Of a DNA stretch of 64,000 nt, positions 20,630 through 32,298 are shown in pieces; the first letter of the stretch is position 1; each line of letters begins with the position of its first letter. The stretch lies in contig JACVRA010000061.1 in NCBI GenBank assembly GCA_019828545.1, forward strand, positions 198 through 64,197, read 5' to 3'. The position numbers and the translations under genes are program-made. The notes below the pieces were generated by a model. The model saw only the letters and a list, made by a program, of their open reading frames with translations. It was not told the origin of the DNA and ran no database searches. This DNA is from Paracamarosporium sp. OC-R06-R3. Its lineage: Eukaryota > Ascomycota > Dothideomycetes > Pleosporales > Didymosphaeriaceae.

Positions 20630-21858
20630 AGGGAGCTACAAGGAACAGACAAAGAAGCACGACTGCTTCCAGTTTCTTCTCTATAGAGGGGTTTTCATCT
20701 ACACAAAAGCACTCATACAATGAATTCAGCATCAGAAGACATGTAAGCTAAGATAATACATTGAGTGTGCACCTGACTGTGTCTGCGTTCAGGTTTGAGG
20801 ACTCGTCCCTTTCGCAGGAACCTAGATGGATACTAGCAAACCAGTACAAAGACCTTTTTATCAGAGTAAAGAAGCACACATTCCATGCATGAGAGAAAGT
20901 TTACGATGCTGACAGGCTTCCTTGTCGTCGATGGTCACGTCATTCATGTGGGAGTGACGATGTGCGTAACAAAGCCAAAGTAGTCGCAGAAAGCGAGGCG
21001 GCCCCGCACACAACGCAGGATGATTCCACGTAATACACTTGTTGTCGCCGGACTTTTCAAGGAGGAAGAAACGAGAGGGTGACGATGCAGGCTGAATAAG
21101 TCTCGCAGAACCGTCGCCCGTATTGGTCAGCCTCACAGCAAGGAGCCAATTCTGCACCCCGCTTTGAAGCCGTGTGGTTTTGGATACGCACTATTGTGAA
21201 ATGTCACTTTCATTCGCGCTCGTACTCGCTTCGGGCTGTCCAATGCTCGCAAGGCTGTTGCTGGGGAAAGTGACGATCTTCTGCGTGCTTAAAAAGTGGA
21301 AATGAGACTGGCCGTGGGGAGCGCTGATTGGGCTGCTAAACAAGCTTCTCCGCACACCAGTTTAATGACGGATCCGTCGCGCGGCGGTGCGGCCTCGCGC
21401 CCAGGACTGACGATGCATTGCTTCTACGCATTCACGGGTTTTGGTTCCTCGAGTATACGGCTGGGCTGAACGCGTAACAGGTGGCGGCTGAGTACATGCA
21501 GCGTGCAGGCGCCCGAAGCAGCCTTGTTCAGCTCTTGCGCATGTCTGCATCTGGCCAGCGCGCATAAAGAGTGCCGTGCGCACCCCCAAGACGAGCTCAT
21601 TTCGCTGTGGAATTGCAATTTGACGGGTTAGCCGCCCAGCAACCAGCAGCCTGACCCGTATTAGCTTTGCTCTGAATAGCGATATTTGGCCCGGTCCGCC
21701 TCGCGTTTCAAAAGCCCCCAGGATCCCGCGCCAGCAAAAGGAGCGATCCCTCCTCTTCATCTCTCGCACACACTCGTTGTTCGTCCGGCGTCGTCACCCA
21801 CTCCACACTCGCTCGTTCTTTCATCTCTTTGGGGTTCCCCGCGCGTTCGTCTGTCGGA
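20630..21858. other. Intergenic; GPI-protein promoter
   Basis: This 1.2-kb stretch has no supportable gene. Its right half is GC-rich and pyrimidine-rich on the plus strand just before the next start (CTCTCGCACACACTCG near 21760), typical of promoters of strongly expressed fungal genes. Confidence 0.5.
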
Positions 21859-22513
21859 ATGCACTCCACCGCCGTCGTGTTGGCCGCTTTGGCCGCGGCT
21901 GTATCCGCCCAGTTTGCTACCGACCCTGCGTAAGTACCGCGCCGCTTGCACGCGACTACCACGTGCTGTCCACTGTATGAGCTTTGATGTGTTAACGGCC
22001 CGCAGCCAGCAATCCGCTCTCATTGCCCTGGCGACTGCGCTCCCGCCTTCCATCCTCGCCGTCGCTGCCACCAACCAGGCCGGCTTCGCCTCGGAGATCG
22101 CATCGTCCATCGCCGCTGGCAACACGCCCGAGTGGTATCAGGCCCTTCCCACCGACGTCAAGTCTGCGCTCGCCTCCATCTACCCCGTGTCAATCCCCGC
22201 TACATCGACCGCATACGAGACCGCTACCCCGTCCTCGTCGGTTGTGGTGACCTCTGTCACTGAGACCTCCGTCGTCGAGACCTCCGTCACCGTCATTACT
22301 TCGGTGCCTAGCGCTCCCTCTGGCACCGGCGCCTCCTCCATTGGCTCAAACTCCACGGCCGTCAGCAGCGTGAACACGCCGACGCTCTCCAGTTCTGGTG
22401 GCAGCTCTCAACCTACCAACAGCGTTGCCCCTGGCGCAGCCGAGGGAATCGAGGCTGCTATCGGCGCTGGCTTTGCTGGCGCGCTGGCCTTCCTCGGCAT
22501 GCTCGTCCTGTAA
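21859..22513 (+). CDS. GPI-anchored Ser/Thr-rich cell-surface protein
   Basis: Two exons, 21859-21929 and 22006-22513, with a 76-bp intron; the product has 192 residues. The first 18 residues (MHSTAVVLAALAAAVSAQ) form a signal peptide with an Ala-x-Ala site. A short helical domain follows (SALIALATALPPSILAVAATNQAGF and on to ALASIYPVSIP), then a Thr/Ser/Val-rich stretch (about residues 90-165) likely to be O-glycosylated. The C-terminal GAAEGIEAAIGAGFAGALAF and LGMLVL tail is a small-residue site followed by a hydrophobic tail, a GPI-anchor signal. It should reside at the plasma membrane or wall. Codon use is strongly C-biased, which suggests high expression. Confidence 0.85.
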
Positions 22514-23730
22514 AGAGTACAAGGACCGGGCGAGGTGGAGTTTCTATTGGACGGCGCATTCGGCTTCAACGTTCCTTACGATGTAACGTTGTCATTCTTT
22601 GGGGACAGGAATTGGGCGAGATACCTTTGCTGTTAGTTATTTTGTTGTTTAGTGCAAGGATGCATGTGACGGATGGAGAGCAATGCTGAAATGTGGGGAC
22701 GAACGAGATGCGGTTTGCTGAATAATCTTGCTTAATAGCTAATACTGCCGTTGCGCTAACCTTGTTGTTTGTGTGTAATCTTGCAAAGTCCGTTCGTACA
22801 ATGTGTTCTCCGATGTATGTTGGAACTATCCAGTCGTGGTTTGAGTTGTTCCACGGTTTCGTACGGCGAATGCCACGCCGCTTTGACCCACTGCGGGCGC
22901 CGCGCCCGCAACCCACATGACATGCGAACCCTGCATATCGAGGAAAAGATGAATTTTTGCTCTGCTTGCAGACTCGGACTTGGCGGACGTTGTTTTGCAG
23001 ACCGAGCATTGCTTCATGTCTAGTGCGCTGCAAGTCAGCGGCAACGAGAGATGACCAAGCACCTTGCTTCATCTATTACATTCCTGATTGGTGAATGCGC
23101 CGTCGAGAGTAACTTCAAGAGGATCACACTAAGCCTGTCTCGAGCATGTTCCTGTTGATGGAGATGAATTCGGTGGTGGTTTAAAGACTGCGCGCCGTGT
23201 ACCTGGCATTGACAGACGACGGTGCGAGGGCAGTCCCGCAAGTGTACCGGTTCTCCCCTATTGTCCCTATCCCAATCTCAATTTCTCGATTTTCGTCGCT
23301 CAGCGTTTCAAGTGTCCAGCCGTACGAAGTAGTGCTGCTTGTTGCCGAGACTTCGGAAGCTTTCCGCCAAAAGCTTAACCTCTCCGCCTCCAGCCCGACG
23401 TCATAGCAGCTAATAAAGCTTTTTCTGCGCGCAGCAGACTTCAGCATTATTATTCTACGGCCAGAATTCAGCAGTCGCCGTCTGTGGGCCCATTCTTCAG
23501 CATCAAAGAATCTTCTCGCAAATCCACCGCGCGTCTCGTCCTTTGTACAGATCGCAAAGACCCTCGGTCGACTCGAATAGCGTAAAGCCGCTCCACTTGC
23601 CAGTCCTTGCCGGCTACAAGCGCCGTTAAGCTCTCAATCGTCCGGGCCCATTTATTTTCAAAGCACCCCCTCAGGGCCTCGGTCGCTTTCTCATCCAACC
23701 CCTTGCCCTCCAGCGGTTGCGCATTTCACC
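22514..23730. other. Intergenic between GPI protein and transporter
   Basis: 1.2 kb without a supportable gene. It contains the 3' region of the GPI-protein gene and the promoter and leader of the transporter; the last 250 bases are pyrimidine-rich. Confidence 0.5.
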
Positions 23731-25607
23731 ATGGACGCCGCCGACAAAATTATATCGAGAGCGGAAGAGAACGCCAGCCCCGACCGCTTTCCCCACAACG
23801 AGAAGCAAGAAGAACATGAGCCGATTGCGCGAACCTACACATCCTCAACGTCCACATCGTCCTCAGATGCCTCGATCGCGGAGCGCGATGCCACCATGTC
23901 GCGAGCACCTACACAGCGAGAAGACGTCGACCTCGAACGCCATCCGACCGCATTGAGCCGCATCCAGACACAAAGAAGCCAACACAGCGCTACAGTGGGT
24001 GCTAGTTTAAAGAGCAGGCAGTCCAGGAGACCGCTGCCCGGCTTTGGCGCTGGGAAACCATATCCCCCTCCGCTGCCGGAAAGAGAGGAGTATGTCGTCG
24101 AGTTCGATGGGCCCGATGATCCTTTGCACGCGCAAAACTGGCCGATGAAAAAAAAGCTTTTTACTGCTGCAATGCTTGGATTTACAACTCTCACTGCCGC
24201 ATTCGGTAGCTCCATTTTTAGTGCTGCGACTCGCGTGGTCGCTCACCAGTATCATGTCGGAACTACGGTCGGCGTATTAGGAACATCATTTTATGTGTTG
24301 GGTTTCGCGACTGGGCCTATCTTGTGGGCACCGTTTTCGGAATTAAAAGGCAGGCGCTTGCCGCTTGTCATTGCTTCGTTTGGCTTTTCCGTCTTTAATA
24401 TCGGCGTCGCAACAGGGAAGGATCTTCAGACTGTTCTCATATGTCGTTTCTTTTCTGGGTTTTTCGGTGCTTGTCCCTTGACTGTGAGTGCATTTCGTCA
24501 TCCCAGATTGCTATATACTAACACCTGATAGTGTGTTGCTGCCGTATTCTCTGATATGTTCGATAATCGCACCCGAGGCATGGCTATTACTGTATTCTCC
24601 ATGACTGTGTTTACTGGTCCCCTGCTGGCGCCATTCATCGGTGGCTTCATCGTCATGTCTCACCTCGGCTGGCGCTGGACAGAGTATATCGTAGCTATCA
24701 TGGGTTTTGCTGCTTTCACTCTAAACATCCTGTTCCTCGAGGAATCGTATCCGCCAGAAATCCTTGTCGCGAAAGCATCCGAACTGCGTCGTAGAACGAA
24801 GAACTGGGGCATCCACGCCAAACAGGAAGAAATCGAAATCGACTTCAGGGAACTTATGCAGAAGAACTTCAGTCGTCCGTTACGCATGCTTGTCAGCGAG
24901 CCAATCGTCTTGCTCTTGTCCATATACATGGCTTTCATCTACGGCTTACTCTATCTCTTCTTGACAGCTTATCCTCTTGTTTTCCAAGGAGTGCATCACA
25001 TGAACCTAGGTGTTGGAGGCCTGCCCTTCTTCGGGATGATTACGGGACAATTGCTTGCTGGTACTCTAATCTTCATCCGACAGCCAGGCTATCAGAAGAA
25101 ACTAGCTGCGAACAACAACATGCCGATCCCCGAATGGCGTCTTCCAGAAGTCATTGTTGGTGGCGCATGCTTCGCCGTGGGCATCTTCTGGTTCGGATGG
25201 ACTGGGTATAAAGAGTCGATTCACTGGATCGTCCCGACGTTGTCAGGTATCTTGATCGGTTTCGGACTTCTCAGTATTTTCCTTCAGGCGTTGAACTACC
25301 TTGTTGACGCCTACCTTATGGTGAGCCATTCTTTTTCATCGCCCTTCTCTTTACACTGTAAGCTGACAAGTCGTAGTTCGCCGCTTCTGCCATCGCTGCG
25401 AATACCTTCCTCCGGAGTATCTGTGGAGCCGTGTTCCCGCTCTTCGCCCAGCAAATGTTCAACGGCATGGGAATCGAATACGCGTCTACACTCCTAGGAT
25501 GTGTAGCAGTAGCTCTCATTCCCGTACCGGTATGGTTTTACCTCCGAGGTGCGAAAATCAGGGAGAAGAGCGCTTTCGCGCCTACATTCAAGCCTGCGCA
25601 AAACTAA
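23731..25607 (+). CDS. MFS transporter, DHA1 drug/polyamine type
   Basis: Exons are 23731-24483, 24532-25320 and 25377-25607; introns are 48 and 56 bp. The product has 590 residues with an unusually long hydrophilic N-tail of about 145 residues, rich in Ser, Thr, Glu and Arg, ahead of helix 1. The MFS core shows the DHA1 layout of 12 helices, with the loop 2-3 motif [11 protein letters not shown], the [14 protein letters not shown] entry typical of fungal multidrug and polyamine exporters, and [18 protein letters not shown] across the first splice. These are plasma membrane proton antiporters for drugs, polyamines or small metabolites. The substrate cannot be read from the sequence. Phosphorylation of the long tail would be a plausible control. 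Confidence 0.9.
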
Positions 25608-26475
25608 TTATTTTTCATTTGTTTCTGAAAACAAGAAGGCCATAGACATGCGCTTAGTCAAACAAGACAGCACCCACGTTCAAAGTGGAATTATCTCGTT
25701 CTTATTAAAATGGGGAGTATAAAATGAGGGATGTTGCCGAGAGGGTGGAATGTTTTCCTTTCTTGGTCTGTGGGGAGAAGAAAAAGAAGTTGAAGTTCAC
25801 TTTCTCTTGCTGCGATGATATCACTACCATGTTATCTAGTCGTTTGCTGCTTTGGCGTCGGATGATGCCGGATAGCGCGCGTTCGTCTCACCGATTATCT
25901 TTCTTAGTGCATTTGTAATTCAGCGTTGGGTCATTATTCATAGTCCACCCCTGTAGGACGGAGGGGGATATTACAATATTATAAGTATTTCTACCACACA
26001 GCGACAGCTCTTTTGAATTTGCCTTATTGGCATCGTTATTGAATGGATCGTGCGTCGGGTTGCAGCGATTCCGGTCTGCCTGAGTGTTGTTTGTTGGGAT
26101 TCACGCGTGCTTCAAGATTCAGGTGTTCATTGTCATGACAGGAGAGTTCTTATACCTTCCTTCTTAGTACTCTTGCCAATGAGTACGTTCTTACAGCACT
26201 ACTACCTGAATTATGCAAAGGAAAAGCATAGAATAGAATAGCAGAGCTTCACGCTCTGGCGCGCTTCCCTCCAGAATAGTCACTGGCAAACCCACAAGAA
26301 AATTAACAATTCCTGAGTTTCAACACCTTCATTGAGCGCCAATCTAGTACAATCTATTAAACCAAAACAAGCAAACAAAGGATACTACACGAAACAGAAC
26401 CAACCAACGAGAAAGCGACAAAGTACTGCACGAAGCTGGTACTGTACACTATATATCAGGAACTCTTCAGTCAAA
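25608..26475. other. Intergenic between convergent genes
   Basis: This 0.87-kb stretch holds the 3' ends of the MFS gene (plus) and the CON-13-like gene (minus). No gene is seen. Confidence 0.5.
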
Positions 26476-27547
26476 TTACCACCTGAGCAAGCAGTCGCTC
26501 TTCTTGTTGGTGCCATCTCTACCAGTCACAATCTCCGTAACATTCTTGCTCAGTCCAACAACCGGAGCTGCACCCCTACGGTAGCGCATGCTGCGCTTCT
26601 TAGAGCCAGCAACGGCAACAGGATCCGTAGGGGCCATGCGGTGCGTGCACTGTGCGCTCTGTCCAGGCTTGAATAAGTTGTTTCCTTGGCCAGCATCGAT
26701 CGCCTCGCTGATGAGTGTTTCATACTGATGCATGATGTTCTGCCACGCGGGCTCTATGGCAGAAAAGCCACCAGGGTAGTTCTCGTTGAAGACAGCGATG
26801 ACAGTGTTCTGCGCTACGTCTTCAATGGCGTTGCTAGAGGCGTAGATGTCGGGGACATTAGGGTCCTGGTTGTAGTTGTCCCACCAACGGTCGGAGGAGG
26901 ACATGGGGTTGTCGGCGTAGGCACCGCTGAGGTCAAGACTGTGGCCCGTTTCGTGAACAATCACGGGCATCATGTCATCTTGCGGGTTAATGAAGGTGAT
27001 GGTGCCTAGTTGTAACTTGTCAGGGCTGGTATATGTATGAACGAGGAGAGTCTCACCATCAAATTCGAAGGCCCATCCGCTGTCGGCTGGAACATCAACT
27101 ACGTGGCGAATCCATTGGCGCATTTGGACCGGGAGTTTCCCAAATTGACGTGCCATGGAGTCGATCGTGATGGGCGACTGCTTGTGGTGACAGAAGACCC
27201 AGGGGTCGCCGCACTTATGCTCGTGTCAATGCTATTCCCTTTTTGGACTTTTCTAGATCACTCACATCATCGTAGTGGACGTTGTAGATGTCAAAATCGG
27301 CAGGATTGTAATTGACAGTGTCGTAGATCTGACCGGTAGCGACCTTATTACAGTCGTCAGGGATTGTGCCAGCAGCTTGAAGGTCATAGTTGAAGTTGGT
27401 TTCAGACAGGTTGTCGATAAGTCCCTGCTTGAGATAGTCGAGGTTGTCATGAAGGGTCGGTTTGTCCAGCTTGGCGCCAGTGTCATGCTGAGCCGAAACG
27501 AATGCCGCAGCAGCGAGCGTAGAAGCGAGTATATTGAAGAAACCCAT
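26476..27547 (-). CDS. Secreted HEXXH protein, CON-13-like
   Basis: Two exons, 27547-27266 and 27213-26476, with a 52-bp intron; the product has 339 residues. I start at MGFFNILASTLAAAA, which forms a signal peptide ending near FVSAQ; a Met four codons upstream is the alternative. The metalloprotease motif HETGH (His181, Glu182, His185) is followed by SLDLSGAYAD and by SSNAIEDVAQN, where a third ligand may lie. Cysteines flank the domain (DDCGDPWVFC across the splice). This matches the conidiation-specific protein 13 (con-13) family of Neurospora and relatives. The motif suggests a zinc protease, but I know of no proven activity for the family. It is likely extracellular or on spores. Confidence 0.82.
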
Positions 27548-29903
27548 GACGAGATACAAGCGAGTGGCTCAAAGAAATAAAGTGGAGAGGAATAGAAAAA
27601 AAAAATGTAAAATGAGATGTGCGAACGAAAGCTGATGAAGTGATGTGTATCGAACATATCGTCACCTCGATCGCCTTCTATACTTTCGTACTCACGGCCC
27701 CCGAAGAGTGGTATGCCTACAACGTGGCTGAGATCGATTCCAAGCACCGGCTTGCTCCCGAAACATCAAACAAAATTAGGTGGCTGAGATGCACCAACAC
27801 CTCGTTCCTCGCATGGCAAAAGTAATTCTGGGGCAAGCATCTTTGATTTTCGGACACTGGAATTGTCCGAAAGAACTCCAACACCCGTGTAAATCGCTCC
27901 ATCTATAGTCGCAGTAGATTGAAATCAAATGTGTTCGTCATGTTCCCCGATAAAAGCGACTAGTAGTACATACACAGACAGATCATCTACTGCTTGCTAG
28001 GTTCAGCTACCACGCGAAGGTGAATTGGCGCTAAACCCGAACTACAATCTCGAACACTCCGTAAACGAAGTCCGGGTAATTAGGAAAAACAATGCGCATG
28101 CCTAATCCATGTCATAGGCCTTCATACCGCCAAATCCCACGAGATTGGTAAGTTTACGGGTTAAATCAAGCTTTTACAACTTGGCTGCTACGGAGAGATC
28201 TTGCGCCATGTCGCCCTACCGCCCCGTCCACGAAATAAGCTTCGCGCCTGGGTTGTTATTTTAGATCCACTAACGCTAGACGGCTGAGAATTCGTGGCGG
28301 TGCTATAGCAGCCAGCGTCTCATAGAGACGCCGACCTATTGCTCAGCCCGCATTGTGGGCACTTGCGGTCCTCTTAATCAGCGTAGCCCACTCACTAAGA
28401 GCATCGAGTGGCCACCTTGCATGCGCCTCAACTATTCAATCTCAATCGATATCTTTCCAGTGGCTTTGTTCCCAATATTGCTATACTTGTGTCGCTATTT
28501 CAGAGTTCTCGTCGGAACTGTGAACGAAATGCGAGTTGCGACATATCATGGAGTTGTATCTTATCGTTCGTGTCATGGGACTGGCCGAAAGGCATGCTCG
28601 TTACCGGCCATACTCGGAATATCACGTACCTAGAGCCTTGATCAACACCCTCAAACTCGATGTTCCTTGATGCATAGGGCCGCCCATGTGAGTTTGACTC
28701 AAGTCTCGTATACTAGCTCATTAAGAAGTCCACGTATTGGTCATATGCTTGATACATATTTCTTAACATTAGAACAACCTTATTGCAGCCATTATTGTGA
28801 TCAAGACCAGGAAGCAGTTTGTGTTGATTATTACAAACGGTTGGCCTACATGAAAGATATCAAATGGTCCGGCGTGATTTAGCGTGCATGAATTTTAACG
28901 CTCTCTATGCGTTCCACCTATTAAGGTTGGGTAATACTTCGTTATAGTTGAAGAGGTGTTCCTCATACACTTCTGAATGGCCAGATAGTCCTAAGCCATA
29001 ATTCAAGAAATCAGGAAGAGGTGTCGGATACATCCCCAATGCATTATACCGTAATTTTGCAATCACCGACTAGATCGAGCACCAATCACTATCTCTGCAT
29101 CGTCCTAAAGATTCACTTTTACGCTCCTTCCTATTTTCGGATTGGCTCTCCACCACCCCTGGTCCAGCCGAGGATTGCAAGTCTCTACGGTAGATTGATC
29201 CGAACACGAGCAAGTCCATTTACTGAAATGACAAGCCGTCCGTTTGATAGTTGGTGATACATGACACTTCGGGTCATCACAGGACATCAAAATTAGGACA
29301 AGCGAATCGGACATCGTCCATATTTTTCTTTCGCTCCGGCGCGCTGTGATGGTATCCTTAAGCATCACAAATTTGATCTTCGATTTTCATGCTTACCGGC
29401 GATCGGTTAAACCTTCTCAAGCTCTCGTGCTGCTTTTTGAGCTGGTAGTGCCTTCGGTAGCACCTCCGGCCGTGCTATTGCCGACTCCCCGCACTGCTGA
29501 CGTCGGTGTCCCAAGCCAAATCGCGAGCTCTGTAGCGCCGATGTCCTTGTTCTGGAAACAAACCAAATGCTTGTGTATGGTAGCCGGGATTGTTCTTTTT
29601 GAGCTTAGTAGAATGATCAGTATATTTCATCACCCACTGTGGATGTGAATCAATCGGCAGAGTTGTCGTGAACTAGATGGTAGTGATGAAAGTGTTGACG
29701 GCATGACGAAGATAGCGTGTAATCTTCCCTTACTGGATCACCGAAGACCACAAAACAAGTCGTTACCTCACACGTCGCTGCTATACATGGTGATACCCAA
29801 TCCTGTCTTCATCAGATTTACTGGGGTTGTCCTTCATCAGTCTGCTAGTGCGGTAATAAGGACTTCGTCAAGATGTTTTCACTCAATAGCAAAGGCTTGC
29901 TCA
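27548..29903. other. 2.4-kb gene-free stretch
   Basis: No gene could be supported on either strand. An open frame at 29346-29648 (plus) has no recognisable domain and no clear start context. The stretch precedes the decayed sugar transporter and may include other decayed sequence. Confidence 0.5.
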
Positions 29904-31743
29904 ATGGCAGGGTAAGAGGTTAGTCCTTGACGTTTACGGTATGCTTTGCGGCATCTAGTGGGTTCTTTCTTCTTGGATATGACCGCACGTTACTCCTGAA
30001 CGCAACGAAACTACCCATCGACTAATCGGACATAAAAAGGGAGTCATGTCTGGAATAATTACTGAACCTATCTTTCTACAAACCTTCCCTGGAATGGAAC
30101 CAAAAAACAAATCAGGCGCGATACAAGCCCTAGTCGTTGCTATCTACGAAATCGGTTGTCTCATCGGCGCTGGCGGTATCATTGCTTTCGGCGATCAAAT
30201 CGGACGTCGTCGTGCTGTCATTATCGGTGCTCTTATAATGCTTGTCGGTGCAGCCATCCAGACCTCTTCTTTCGGGCTGGCGTAGATGATAATTGGACGC
30301 ATTGTTATAGGCGTTGGCAACGGCATGAATACCAGTACCATTCCTGTCTGGCAGAGCGAAATGGCGCCGCCAAAGATTCGTGGATTTCTAGTGCTATTCG
30401 AGGGCGCACTCATTACCGCGGGAATCATGCTATCATACTGGCTGAACTACGGCTTCTGGTTCGTTACACAATATGGGAGCTTCCAATGGCGGTACGTTGA
30501 TCTAAACACCTTCTAGGACACAACGATCAACTGACTGCATGAACAGTTTCCCAATTGCATTCCAATGCATTTTTGGTGTTATTTTAATTCTTTCTGTTCT
30601 TTTGTGAGTCATTCGTCTAGATATTGAGGCGTTCATACTGACTGATGTTAGGTGTCGCGAAAGTCCACGATGGTTGTTGAAACATGGAAAGGAAGAAGAG
30701 GCTGCAGAGATCATGGCATTTATGCACGACACCGACCCACACGACCTCGAGGTCCAAGAGGACATAAAAGAGATCAACGAACTAAATGCCATTACACAAG
30801 GTCAGAAGCTTTCGTGGAGAAAGCTATTTTCGAACGGACGGGATATGAACCTCTGGAGGTTTACTGTTGCTTGTTTGTCTCAAGCCTTTCAGCAAGTAAC
30901 GGGAATTAACCTGGTCACCTACTATGCAACAACCGTTTTTGAATCATCTCTCGGATTCGACGGGAGTCACGCTTTATAACCGCTTGGCTCGGCACAGAAT
31001 ATTTTCTAGCAGCGTGTGTAGCATTGGTCGTCGTCGACCGCTTTGGGCGTCGTAATTTAATGATGTTTGGTGCTGCAGGACTTGCGATCAGTCTATGCGT
31101 TATCGGAGGCTCCCTCTCTAGTGGCAGTGAGAAGGGCGCGATCGCTGCTACTGTGTTCATCTTTGTCTATGATACCGCTTTCGCGATAGGATGGTTGGGA
31201 GTCACATGGCTATATCCTGCTGAAATCACGCCTATCCGGATCTGTGCCGAAACGAATGGGTTCAGTACCTGTTCGAATTGGTAAGTAGATTTCTGCTTAA
31301 TGATTCAGTGTTGTAATAACTGTATTGTTTAGGCTGTTCAACTACGCGGTTGTTCAACTTGCGCCCATAATGATCAACAAGATCGCTTGGAAGACCTACT
31401 TCGTATTCTTCTGTTTCAATGCCTGCTTTATTCCCCTGGTACGTCTGCACTAGTTTCCTATTATGGGCCACGTTCCTAACCGTTTTCATAGATTTATTTC
31501 TTCTTTCCCGAACCCAATGGTCACAAACTCGAGGTGTTGGATGCAATCTTTACCGAAGCACACGAGAAAGGCGAGAACCCTGTCTTCACTGAGAAGCGGT
31601 GGCGCAAGCACGGATGGGAAAAGACTTCAGAACAGAAAGAGTGGGTCAGAAGGAACAGCAGTGTGGCAGCAGCAGAGGAAAAAGAGAAGCATCCAGAGCC
31701 TGGAAATAGCGCGTCAAGGCACGTGGAAGATGTTGAAAGGTAA
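29904..31743 (+). pseudogene. Decayed MFS sugar transporter
   Basis: Fragments of a hexose-type transporter lie in order: SSGFFLLGYD and GVMSGIITEP (helix 1), FGDQIGRRRAV (motif A), GRIVIGVGNGMNTSTIPVWQ, SPRWLLKHGKEEEA, FQQVTGINLVTYYA, VVVDRFGRRNLM, YPAEITPIRICAETNG and the C-tail to HVEDVER. Damage is clear. A TAG at 29921-29923 and another at 30283-30285 stand where the family has Gln; there is a one-base frame break between the ATG at 29904 and the first TAG, and another near 30962-30966. No usable splice donor follows GYD. Introns downstream (from 30493, 30603, 31281 and 31439) still look functional, so decay seems recent. Both stops fit a C-to-T change in CAG. Confidence 0.85.
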
Positions 31744-32298
31744 GGAAATTTATCTTGTCTGTGATTTCATGAGGCTGCGGACTATTGTATATTGCTTCAA
31801 TGATTATACCACGATAGGATAGTCTAACACCATGAAAGCATTTAGAGCGTTTACTCGCCCGAGTAAGATGTTGTGATTGTTTGCACTATGTCAAAGGGTG
31901 AAAAGGCGCCTCTGGAGGTAAATCTGCACCATTTATCAAAATTCTAGCCGCCAGGTCTTCGCAAAGCATTAAACGTGTTGTTCATCGAACGGGCAAATTA
32001 GGTCGCCGCGGCGGTTCAATACGGCCGAAAGCTTGAGGAGCGCAGAGCTGACGCTGACATTGCAGGTTCGAATGTGGTTAAGTAAGGTGGTTCGCATTCG
32101 CTTGTGAGACGCGACATGGGTCGCGGCTAGAATCATGTGTGCGTCTGACACACCACCGTATCCGAGCGTTGTGCGACCCTTTTGCTGATGGAAGAAGATG
32201 TAAATATGAGAGAAGCGCTCCTTATTTGTACGCAGGTTATCTTGAAGACTACTTAACACAGACCATCCCATTGCAACATAAACTTAATACACATCGCA
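31744..32298. other. Intergenic; DHA2 transporter promoter
   Basis: 0.55 kb between the decayed sugar transporter and the intact transporter. No gene is seen; it should hold the promoter of the latter. Confidence 0.5.

Noticed and set aside
21362..22125. Long minus-strand open frames opposite the GPI-protein gene
   Set aside because: GC-rich shadow frames; Arg/Ala-rich translation without domains, overlapping a well-supported gene and its leader.
26686..27315. Plus-strand frames opposite the CON-13-like gene
   Set aside because: Val/Gly-rich antisense shadows of a gene with an intact signal peptide, HETGH motif and intron.
29346..29648. 100-codon open frame upstream of the decayed sugar transporter
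   Set aside because: No domain or good start context on either strand, and no splice extension restores a protein family.
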